NCBI GenBank assembly: GCA_002704625.1
Contig: PAGZ01000005.1
Span: 1-10,425 of the forward strand
Direction of reading: 5' to 3'
Source of the DNA: Candidatus Pelagibacter sp.
GTDB lineage: Bacteria > Pseudomonadota > Alphaproteobacteria > Pelagibacterales > Pelagibacteraceae
Length of the DNA stretch: 10,425 nucleotides
Made by a program: the position numbers and the translations under genes. Each line of letters begins with the position of its first letter. Within the stretch, counting starts at the first letter, position 1. This document shows, one piece after another, positions 1-5,665 of the stretch. The notes under the pieces were generated by a model. That model did no database searches, was not told the origin of the DNA, and was given only the letters and a program-made list of their open reading frames with translations.

Positions 1-561
1 ACCTCCCTCGCCCATTATTGGTTCAATCATTATAGCAGCAGTTTTACTTGTAATTTTTCTTTTCAATTCATTATGGTTGCCGAATTTAAAATGATCAAAT
101 CCTCCCACTTTTGGGCCAAATCCCTCTACCATTTTTTTTGATCCGCTAGCATTTATTGCTGCAATAGTTCTTCCATGAAATGAATTTTTTATACATAGAA
201 TTCTATTTTTTTTTGGTTGCCCTATTGAATAAAAATATCTCCTGGCAACTTTTATGGCAGCCTCTGTAGCTTCTGCTCCACTATTTTGAAAAATAACAGC
301 ATCAGCAAAAGTTTTCTTGGTTAATTTTTTTGCTAACGTTTCACCTTCAGGAATAATAAAAGAATTAGAAACGTGCCAAAGTTTTTTTGATTGTCTATTT
401 ATTGCATTTACTAAATTCGGGTTTGCATGACCTAAAGAATTAACAGCAATTCCTTGTACAAAATCTAAATACTTTATTCCGCTTTTTGTGTACAAAAAAG
501 ATCCTTTACCTTTATTGAAGGATAAGTTTCTTCTTTTATAATTATTGGCTAAAGAACTCAT
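1..561 (-). CDS. argD: Acetylornithine aminotransferase, N-terminal part (cut by left edge)
   Basis: This is the first 187 codons of a class-III PLP-dependent aminotransferase that converts N-acetylglutamate semialdehyde and glutamate to N-acetylornithine in cytoplasmic arginine synthesis. Members of this group often also act on succinyl-diaminopimelate. Seen in the translation: an N-terminal GIAVNSLGHANP segment typical of ArgD, the PLP-phosphate-binding region NSGAEATEAAIKVARR, the FHGRT motif, and IEPIMGEGG at the window edge. The PLP-binding lysine and the C-terminal half lie outside the window. ATG at 561-559 fits the usual ArgD N-terminus. The gene begins 6 bp after the stop of the upstream permease gene, so the two are probably co-transcribed. 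argD close to gcrA is, as far as I recall, a recurrent alphaproteobacterial arrangement. Confidence 0.93.
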   Translation of the reverse strand, partial: MSSLANNYKRRNLSFNKGKGSFLYTKSGIKYLDFVQGIAVNSLGHANPNLVNAINRQSKKLWHVSNSFIIPEGETLAKKLTKKTFADAVIFQNSGAEATEAAIKVARRYFYSIGQPKKNRILCIKNSFHGRTIAAINASGSKKMVEGFGPKVGGFDHFKFGNHNELKRKITSKTAAIMIEPIMGEGG

Positions 562-567
562 TTGATA

Positions 568-1380
568 CTATGATTTAATTTTGTAACCTTTGTGTACCAG
601 AATGTATGCAAGGTAAGTAATAACCAAACTTAAAAAAGTTAGCAGCGTAATACCAAATGTTATCGATCCGTCTAATTGACCAATAAATGAATATCTAAAT
701 CCATCTATCATATGAAAAAAAGGATTATAATTACTTAGAGCTTTTAAAAAATTAGGTAATTTATCAATACTGTAAAAAGTGCCACTTAAAAAACTTAATG
801 GTACAATAATAAAATTTGTAACGGTACTCATTTGATCAAATTTATCCGCATATAGGCCGACTATAATACCCAGTGATCCCATCACTAATCCGCCTAGTAA
901 CAAATATACAAACCATAAAAGATAATTTTGAATTGATAAATCTATAAAAAAGATAAATATTAAAGTTGAAGACAATGCGATGAGCAAGCCTCTTGCAGCA
1001 GAAGCAAATGTTATTGCAAAAACTACTTCTGATGATGATAAAGGACTATGTACAACATCAGTAATTGTACCCATCATCTTACCCATCATTAATGATGAGC
1101 TTGAATGAGCAAAACTTTGTTGAATTACTTGCATCATTATTAAACCACCTGCTAAAAACTTTATATATGAAACTCCTAGTACATCAGCTCTTTGATCACC
1201 AATCGCTAAAGAAATAACTGTTAAAAATAATATACTAGTCAATATTGGACCAAACAAAGTTTGGCCTGATACTGTAAGAAATCTTAAAACTTCTTTTTTA
1301 AATAAAGAATAAGTTCCTACCCAGTTTATAATTCCAAATCTTCTTATACCAATTTGATATTTTTTCTGAAATTCAACCAT
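568..1380 (-). CDS. ABC-2 type transporter permease, YadH-like
   Basis: This is a 270-residue inner-membrane permease with about six hydrophobic segments (roughly residues 38-58, 71-92, 114-140, 150-176, 186-203 and 240-262) and a short cytoplasmic N-terminus. It resembles E. coli YadH along its length: YIKFLAGGLIMM near residue 72, a cytoplasmic loop followed by SAARGLLIAL, then PLSFLSGTFYSIDKLP and NPFFHMIDGFRYSFIG. In this family the conserved region before the fifth segment belongs to the ABC-2 membrane domain, which pairs with a separate ATPase and exports a substrate that is unknown for YadH. No ATPase partner is encoded beside it; the only ABC ATPase in the window, LptB, belongs to another system. 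It leads a minus-strand pair with argD, 6 bp downstream. Substrate unassigned. Confidence 0.88.
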   Translation of the reverse strand: MVEFQKKYQIGIRRFGIINWVGTYSLFKKEVLRFLTVSGQTLFGPILTSILFLTVISLAIGDQRADVLGVSYIKFLAGGLIMMQVIQQSFAHSSSSLMMGKMMGTITDVVHSPLSSSEVVFAITFASAARGLLIALSSTLIFIFFIDLSIQNYLLWFVYLLLGGLVMGSLGIIVGLYADKFDQMSTVTNFIIVPLSFLSGTFYSIDKLPNFLKALSNYNPFFHMIDGFRYSFIGQLDGSITFGITLLTFLSLVITYLAYILVHKGYKIKS

Positions 1381-1390
1381 AAGTATTTAT

Positions 1391-1419
1391 TAATAAACTT
1401 TTTTTTTGATAATTGTTAA
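1391..1419 (-). promoter_or_regulatory. Possible promoter of the permease-argD pair
   Basis: Read on the minus strand, TTAACA (1419-1414) could be a -35 element and TTATTA (1396-1391) a weak -10 element, with a 17-bp spacer that includes a run of nine A's. Transcription would begin about 4-5 bases before the ATG at 1380, leaving almost no leader. The region is so AT-rich that chance matches are likely, so this is a weak call. Confidence 0.25.
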
Positions 1420-1475
1420 AAAACATAAAAAAATGCTTGTTAAAGACTATTTATTATGATTTCTAGATAGTGTTG

Positions 1476-1495
1476 TAATTAAATTTAATTATACT
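1476..1495 (+). promoter_or_regulatory. gcrA -10 element with overlapping 16-bp perfect palindrome
   Basis: TATACT at 1490-1495 is a good -10 match and would place the transcript start near 1502, six or so bases before the gcrA ATG. No convincing -35 lies 16-18 bp upstream. Instead a perfect 16-bp palindrome, TAATTAAATTTAATTA (1476-1491), occupies the spacer and runs into the -10. That geometry fits an operator bound by a dimeric regulator, although an AT-only palindrome can arise by chance. No CtrA-type TTAA-N7-TTAA box and no GANTC site was found in 1381-1507. Confidence 0.35.
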
Positions 1496-1507
1496 AAATA
1501 TAGTATT

Positions 1508-2002
1508 ATGAGCTGGACAGAGGAAAAAGTGAACAAGCTTAAAGATCTTTGGGGCAAAGGTCAGACAGCAAGTCAGATTGCAGAAATAATTGGTGGAGTG
1601 AGCCGAAACGCTGTAATTGGTAAAGCTCATAGATTAAACTTATCTGCAAAAATTAAAACAAGATCGACAATACCACACATTACAAAAGAGGCGCATCAAG
1701 AAAATAACAACTTTAAAAAAGGAAGTAGAAAGCAAAAATTTAGAACTCTCCTTCTAGATAAAAACTTTGAACCAGCTAAAAATATTAAGTTAGAGGAATT
1801 AAATGAGCAAACTTGTAAATATATGGAGGGTCATCCAGATGAAAAGGACTCCTCATTTTGTGGAAGAAAAACTGTTGAAAAATTTTCTTATTGCCCTTTA
1901 CACCTAATGATTGTTTTTCAACCAAAAGGAAAAAAAGAGGAAGTTGTTGATAAAGATGATGATGTTCCAAAATTTATAGAAAAAAAGGTAAAATCTGCCT
2001 AG
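1508..2002 (+). CDS. gcrA: Cell-cycle transcriptional regulator GcrA
   Basis: GcrA is an alphaproteobacterial DNA-binding protein that joins the sigma70 RNA polymerase holoenzyme and stimulates promoters carrying CcrM-methylated GANTC sites, coupling transcription to DNA replication. The 164-residue product has the family layout. An N-terminal winged-helix part (residues 1-46) opens with SWTEEKVNKLKDLW and contains VSRNAVIGKAHRLNL. A variable basic linker follows (about 48-95). A C-terminal sigma-interacting part begins near residue 103 with CKYMEGHP, then FCGRKT, YCPLHL and FQP, which keep the conserved Cys and His positions. The ATG at 1508 leaves the usual MSWT start. It is divergent from the permease gene and convergent with the SHOCT gene, sharing the stop tetranucleotide CTAG with it. 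There is no Shine-Dalgarno sequence. Methyltransferase CcrM is not encoded in this window. Confidence 0.95.
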   Translation: MSWTEEKVNKLKDLWGKGQTASQIAEIIGGVSRNAVIGKAHRLNLSAKIKTRSTIPHITKEAHQENNNFKKGSRKQKFRTLLLDKNFEPAKNIKLEELNEQTCKYMEGHPDEKDSSFCGRKTVEKFSYCPLHLMIVFQPKGKKEEVVDKDDDVPKFIEKKVKSA

Positions 2003-2256
2003 TTTAATATTTTTTCTTTGGCTTTTTGAAATTCATCATTAGAAATAACTCCTTTATCATGAAGATCTTTTAATTCTTTTAATTGTTTTACTATCTCTAT
2101 ATTTGAAATTTCATTTTCTTCTTTATTTACTTGCAAATTTTTTTCTTCTTTCAATGTTTGCTTTGCTTCGACTCCTCTAGTTATAGCTTTTACAGCAATA
2201 GACAAAACAAAAGCTAAAATAATAAATACTACTAAATAAATTGTATTTGCTAACAT
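1999..2256 (-). CDS. Small membrane-anchored SHOCT-domain protein
   Basis: This 85-residue protein has one N-terminal hydrophobic segment (about residues 4-24) with no cleavage site visible, a charged spacer (about 30-52) and a C-terminal SHOCT-type helical hairpin (about 55-84: IVKQLKELKDLHDKGVISND followed by EFQKAKEKIL). SHOCT domains are short C-terminal oligomerisation modules of unknown precise role. The protein is probably anchored in the inner membrane with the SHOCT part in the cytoplasm. Its ATG (2256-2254) overlaps by one base, as TAATG, the stop of the out-of-frame continuation of the upstream epimerase gene, suggesting coupled translation. Its stop overlaps the gcrA stop on the other strand. 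Function unknown. Confidence 0.75.
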   Translation of the reverse strand: MLANTIYLVVFIILAFVLSIAVKAITRGVEAKQTLKEEKNLQVNKEENEISNIEIVKQLKELKDLHDKGVISNDEFQKAKEKILN

Positions 2257-2389
2257 TAATTTAATTTATCAATTTCTTTTTTTGAAAATTGACCTCCAAT
2301 TGTCCAATTATAACTGTAACGATTTATTTCTTCATCAAATTTTTTATTAGCATGCATTTTTAAATCAAAGTTGGTTTTATATTTTTTTT
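2256..2389 (-). other. Displaced C-terminal coding segment of the epimerase gene (frameshift at A8 run)
   Basis: Read on the minus strand, the epimerase frame enters a run of eight A's (2389-2382) and then meets a stop at 2379-2377. If one A is skipped, the frame continues from 2381 to 2259 for 41 codons, including the segment NRYSYNWTIGGQFSKKE, and stops with TAA at 2258-2256. That stop overlaps the SHOCT ATG by one base. A tail with spaced aromatic residues and a GQF near the end is what I recall of NDUFA9-like alphaproteobacterial proteins, and the summed length of about 321 residues fits the family better than 281. The displaced frame has no upstream start of its own and ends exactly at a coupling junction. 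It may be a homopolymer sequencing error, a real mutation or programmed slippage; the sequence alone cannot decide. Confidence 0.72.
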
Positions 2390-3222
2390 GATACAATATT
2401 GTCATATTTTAGTAATCTTAATTGATCAAGGGTAAGAAGTGGTTTTGGCATTAATTGAAATAACTTAGCATTTAACTTTGCTAAAGGCAAAGGTAAGGAA
2501 AATAAAAGTCTTTTTTTATTTATTGATTTTAAAATTTTTAATATTATCTCTTTAAATGTAAATACTTCAGGACCAATACATTCTATCGTTTGTCCAATAA
2601 CTTTATTATTTACAATTTTAAAAATTATATGTGAAAGATCGGTGACATGAATAGGAGTGAATTTAGTTTTTCCATTATAGTATAACGGCATTATTGGAAG
2701 TTTACTTAATAAACTCATAAAGTTTGTTGTGAAATTATCATCTACTGAATATACAATTGATGGCTTCAAAATTACAGAGTTTGGAAAATTTTGTCTTACT
2801 TTATTTTCACCACTTAGTTTACTTTTTGCATATTCACTATCACTAGCAGACTCTATTCCTAAAGCAGATAAATGAATAAATTGACTGAGTGAGTTTTTAG
2901 AGGCCATTTTTGAGAGCAAAGATGGTAAATGTGAATGTATTAAATCAAACTGGTTTTCTTTTTTTTCATATAAAATACCGATTAAATTTATACATATAGA
3001 AGACTTTTTCATTAATCTTGATATATTTTCTTCGTTAAATGAATTTACTTCCTCCAACTCGAGATACCCATAGTTGGACTGAGTTTTTATTTGGTAACCT
3101 TTTCGATGAATACTTCTAGTTACTGCAATAACTCTATAGTTGTTTTTAGTAAAGATTCTTATTAATGACTTTCCAATTTGTCCAGAAGAACCAAATATTA
3201 AAATTGAATCCTGATTTTTCAT
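2377..3222 (-). CDS. NDUFA9-like NAD(P)-binding epimerase/dehydrogenase-fold protein (C-terminus frameshifted)
   Basis: This is an atypical short-chain dehydrogenase/epimerase-fold protein related to the complex I accessory subunit NDUFA9. Bacterial homologues are common in Alphaproteobacteria, often annotated as complex I NDUFA9 subunit family proteins, but their reaction is not established. Visible features are the dinucleotide-binding GSSGQIG at residues 11-17, INLIGILYE near 78-86 (hallmark NLIG), FIHLSALGI near 116-123, Y131-x3-K135, KPSIVY, and a TPIHVTDLS segment. In this frame the protein is 281 residues and stops abruptly after KYDNIVSKKI, where relatives carry about 40 more residues. 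Those residues appear in another frame just downstream. The ATG at 3222 lies only 18 bp from the nrnC start on the opposite strand. It is followed by the SHOCT gene, probably in the same transcript. Confidence 0.87.
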   Translation of the reverse strand: MKNQDSILIFGSSGQIGKSLIRIFTKNNYRVIAVTRSIHRKGYQIKTQSNYGYLELEEVNSFNEENISRLMKKSSICINLIGILYEKKENQFDLIHSHLPSLLSKMASKNSLSQFIHLSALGIESASDSEYAKSKLSGENKVRQNFPNSVILKPSIVYSVDDNFTTNFMSLLSKLPIMPLYYNGKTKFTPIHVTDLSHIIFKIVNNKVIGQTIECIGPEVFTFKEIILKILKSINKKRLLFSLPLPLAKLNAKLFQLMPKPLLTLDQLRLLKYDNIVSKKI

Positions 3223-3257
3223 ATATATATATACCTATTAATGAATTTAGATATTAA
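3204..3257. promoter_or_regulatory. Possible symmetric bidirectional promoter between the epimerase gene and nrnC
   Basis: Only 18 bp (3223-3240) separate the two divergent start codons, and an alternating AT tract covers 3221-3233. One hexamer, TATATA at 3228-3233, reads identically on both strands and can serve as -10 for each. On the plus strand it pairs with TTGAAT (3204-3209) over an 18-bp spacer. On the minus strand it pairs with TTAATA (3257-3252), also over 18 bp. The start points would fall at about 3240 and 3222, on or next to the start codons, so both mRNAs would be leaderless or nearly so. Both -35 elements lie inside the coding sequence of the opposite gene. A GANTC site (GAATC, 3206-3210) overlaps the plus-strand -35. 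This is a motif match by eye in AT-rich DNA. Confidence 0.4.
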
Positions 3258-3852
3258 ATTACATAAAAAAGATTTACCAGATGAAATAAAGTTCAGTGAC
3301 AAGATTGCCATTGATTGTGAGTTTACAGGATTAAATGTTGAAAGAGATAGACTATGCTTACTTCAAATATCCTCAGGTAATAACGATGCTCACATTATCC
3401 AACTAGATAAAGATAATTATAATGCCCCAAATTTAAAAAAAATCCTTACAAATCAAAAAATAGGCAAATTGTTCCATTATGCCAGAGCGGATCTTTTGTT
3501 TATTAAAAAATATTTAGATGTAAACGTGGAAAATATTAATTGCACAAAAATAATGAGTAAAATTGCTAGAAGTTATTCAGATAGGCATGGTTTAAAGGAT
3601 TTAATAAAAGAATTTATAGGTATAGATATAAGTAAACAATTGCAGACATCTTATTTTGGAGGGAATCTTTCTGACAAGCAGTTGAAATATTGCGCTCAGG
3701 ATGTTCTTTATTTACATAAAATTTTTGATGGATTAAAGAATATATTAGAAAGAGAAAATAGATTAGATCTTTATGAGAAAACAATTAAATTCATAAATAC
3801 AAGAGTTGAGTTAGATTTTGCATCTTTTAAAGATGATGTCTGGTCACATTAA
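3241..3852 (+). CDS. nrnC: NanoRNase C (short RNase D-like DEDDy 3'-5' exonuclease)
   Basis: NrnC is the alphaproteobacterial enzyme that degrades di- and oligoribonucleotides left by RNA decay, replacing Orn. The 203-residue product consists of the exonuclease domain only and lacks the HRDC domains of full RNase D (about 375 residues). It aligns through its length with Bartonella-type NrnC as I remember it: N-terminal IKLHKKDLP, RDRLCLLQISSG, APNL, CTKIMSKIARSYSDRHGLK and DVLYLH. The DEDDy metal-binding set is complete: D25 and E27 (IDCEFTGL), D84 (HYARADLLF), and Y150 with D154 (YCAQD). The ATG at 3241 gives the expected N-terminus, but no ribosome-binding site precedes it and little room is left for a leader. 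It heads the plus-strand operon, with kdsD beginning one base after its stop. RNase D-family genes next to lpt genes recur in Alphaproteobacteria. Confidence 0.88.
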   Translation: MNLDIKLHKKDLPDEIKFSDKIAIDCEFTGLNVERDRLCLLQISSGNNDAHIIQLDKDNYNAPNLKKILTNQKIGKLFHYARADLLFIKKYLDVNVENINCTKIMSKIARSYSDRHGLKDLIKEFIGIDISKQLQTSYFGGNLSDKQLKYCAQDVLYLHKIFDGLKNILERENRLDLYEKTIKFINTRVELDFASFKDDVWSH

Positions 3853-3853
3853 A

Positions 3854-4834
3854 ATGAAAGATAAAAAATTACTAAATATTGCTAAGGACGTAATTAAACT
3901 TGAATTTGCATCTCTCAAAAAACTTCAATCTAGCATAGGAAGTTCTTTTGAAAAAATTATAAAAACAATTGTTAATTGTAAGAACGGCAAAATTATAATT
4001 TCAGGAGTTGGAAAAAGTGGAATTATAGGGAGAAAGTGGGCGGCAACATTATCATCTACGGGTACACCTTCTTTCTTTCTTGATGCCTCAAATGCAAGTC
4101 ATGGCGACTTGGGGCAGGTTACCTCTAATGATATCATAATATTAATTAGTCTGAGTGGACAAAGCGAAGAATTAAAAAATATAATTCAATACTCATCACG
4201 TAATAAAAATATAAAATTAATTGGTATCACTTCTAAAAAAGACTCAATTTTATATAAGAATGCAGATGTATCATTTTTATTACCATTAGTTAAAGAGGCT
4301 GGGCCAGGTAACTTTGTTCCAACATCATCAACCACTGTACAAATTGCACTAGGTGATGCAATTGCGATAACATGCATGCAATATAAAAAATTTGGCAAAA
4401 TTGATTTCAAAAAATTTCATCCGAGTGGTACCCTTTCAATAAAACTTAAAACTGTTGAAGATTTAATGATTTATGGAAATAAAATTCCATTTATAAATCA
4501 AGATCTAAGCATGAAAATTGCATTAAAAACTATTACTAGAAAAGGTCTGGGCACATTAGTTGTAAAAAATAATCACAAAAATACTACAGGCATTATTACT
4601 GATGGTGATTTAAAGAGAATATCAAATATGAATAAAGATTTTAAAAATCTAAAAATTAAAAAAGTTATGAAAAGAAAACCATTAAGTGTTGACAAAAATA
4701 TGCTAGCTGTTGAAGCTCTCTCAATAATGAACAATAAAAAAATTACAAGTTTATGTGTGCATCAGAATAAAAATAAAAATAAAACAATTGGTTTTATTCA
4801 TATACATAACATCTTAGATGCAAACATAACATAA
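3854..4834 (+). CDS. kdsD: D-arabinose-5-phosphate isomerase (KdsD/KpsF family)
   Basis: This enzyme interconverts ribulose 5-phosphate and arabinose 5-phosphate, the first step towards Kdo, the sugar joining lipid A to the LPS core. The product has a SIS sugar-isomerase domain (about residues 30-190) and two CBS domains (about 200-258 and 268-326), as in E. coli KdsD. Key segments are GVGKSGIIGRK (51-61, catalytic-type K54), ASHGDLG (H83), ISLSGQSEE (98-106), KEAGPG (E148) followed by PTSSTT (156-161), and HPSG (H189; the usual form is HPGG). I chose the ATG at 3854, which gives 326 residues (family about 328) and lies one base after the nrnC stop. In-frame ATGs at 3818, 3833 and 3836 would only add residues overlapping nrnC. 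No Shine-Dalgarno sequence is visible, so translation probably depends on coupling. lptC follows with no gap. Confidence 0.93.
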   Translation: MKDKKLLNIAKDVIKLEFASLKKLQSSIGSSFEKIIKTIVNCKNGKIIISGVGKSGIIGRKWAATLSSTGTPSFFLDASNASHGDLGQVTSNDIIILISLSGQSEELKNIIQYSSRNKNIKLIGITSKKDSILYKNADVSFLLPLVKEAGPGNFVPTSSTTVQIALGDAIAITCMQYKKFGKIDFKKFHPSGTLSIKLKTVEDLMIYGNKIPFINQDLSMKIALKTITRKGLGTLVVKNNHKNTTGIITDGDLKRISNMNKDFKNLKIKKVMKRKPLSVDKNMLAVEALSIMNNKKITSLCVHQNKNKNKTIGFIHIHNILDANIT

Positions 4835-5665
4835 ATGTCATTTAAATCTCTCATTCAAATTGTAATTCTTTTATTAATACCGATTATTGTAGGTTCAGTA
4901 TACTTTAAATACTTTGATGAAAAAAAAAAAGTTGTTGAAGAAATTAAATTAAGTGAGGGTATCGAAAATAAAAAATTATTAGATCTTGAAAAAAAAATAT
5001 TAGAATTAGAGTCAAAAAATAATAATCTTAGTAAAAAATTACAAACAAAAATTAATGAAAAAATTACTGTAGAAGAAACAAACATTTTGGAAAGTGAAAA
5101 AAAAACTTTAAATAAAAATGAAGAAATAAAAAAAAATAAAAAAAATGAATTAGATAAAAAAAAAGAAGAAGCTAAACGAATAGAAAAAAAAGAAATAAAA
5201 AAAATTAAACTAGAAGATAAAGATAAAGAAATTAAAAACTTTGTAAAAGACGTTGAATATACATCAGTGGATGAAGGGGGTAACAGATTCCGACTTCTTG
5301 CTAATTCAGGTAAAACTAACAATACAAATAAAAATATATTAGACTTAGAAAACGTGAGAGGTGAAATTAAATCTGATAAAAGAGATACGATTTTTATAAC
5401 TTCTGATTATGCTGAGTACAATATTTCAAATTTAGATTCAAAATTTTATGAAAATGTAATAATAGATTATCAAGACAAGAAAATTTCGTGTGTAAATTTT
5501 GATATCAATATGAGTACAAATAAAGCAGTTGCTTATAATGATGTAATAATTACAGACCCTAAATCAACTATGAAAGCTGGAATAGTAGAATTTGACTTGA
5601 AAACAAAAGATATAAATATTAATCCTGAAAGTATAAATACAAAAATTGAAGTTATAAGCAACTAA
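4835..5665 (+). CDS. lptC: LPS export protein LptC with long charged linker
   Basis: LptC is a single-span inner-membrane protein of the Lpt machine; its periplasmic beta-jellyroll takes LPS from LptB2FG and hands it to LptA. Here one N-terminal membrane segment (about residues 6-27) is followed by about 100 residues made almost entirely of Lys, Glu, Asn, Ile and Leu, with coiled-coil character (about 30-132). The beta-rich domain follows (about 133-270), opening with VEYTSVDEGGNRFRLLANSG and containing FYENVIIDY and repeated short strands. Typical LptC is about 190 residues; this one is 276, the excess being the linker. The linker DNA is A-rich, with an 11-A run at 4920-4930. The start ATG abuts the kdsD stop, and the stop overlaps lptB as TAATG. 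Its place directly before lptB supports LptC, though an LptA-like beta domain cannot be wholly excluded. Confidence 0.75.
   Translation: MSFKSLIQIVILLLIPIIVGSVYFKYFDEKKKVVEEIKLSEGIENKKLLDLEKKILELESKNNNLSKKLQTKINEKITVEETNILESEKKTLNKNEEIKKNKKNELDKKKEEAKRIEKKEIKKIKLEDKDKEIKNFVKDVEYTSVDEGGNRFRLLANSGKTNNTNKNILDLENVRGEIKSDKRDTIFITSDYAEYNISNLDSKFYENVIIDYQDKKISCVNFDINMSTNKAVAYNDVIITDPKSTMKAGIVEFDLKTKDININPESINTKIEVISN

Noticed and set aside
1381..1507. CtrA-binding box upstream of gcrA
   Set aside because: Several TTAA tetramers occur (1390, 1416, 1440, 1479, 1485), but no pair has the required 7-base spacing.
1785..1970. 61-codon open frame on the minus strand
   Set aside because: Lies wholly inside gcrA on the opposite strand; the translation shows no domain and the gcrA reading is conserved.
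2257..2376. Separate small gene or non-coding RNA in the gap between the epimerase and SHOCT genes
   Set aside because: The open frame here has no start of its own upstream and is better explained as the frameshifted end of the epimerase gene.
3241..3852. Full ribonuclease D (tRNA-processing type)
   Set aside because: No HRDC domains and only 203 residues, with through-length resemblance to NrnC.
3818..3853. Upstream starts for kdsD at 3818, 3833 or 3836
   Set aside because: They would add up to 12 residues overlapping nrnC that have no counterpart in the family; ATG at 3854 gives the usual length and abuts the nrnC stop.
4186..4410. 74-codon open frame on the minus strand
   Set aside because: Antisense to the SIS domain of kdsD, where conserved motifs fix the real frame.
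4855..5322. 155-codon minus-strand open frame rich in Phe, Ser and Leu
   Set aside because: Mirror of the Lys/Glu-rich lptC linker: A-rich codons have no stops when read as TTT and TTC. Apparent hydrophobicity is a by-product.
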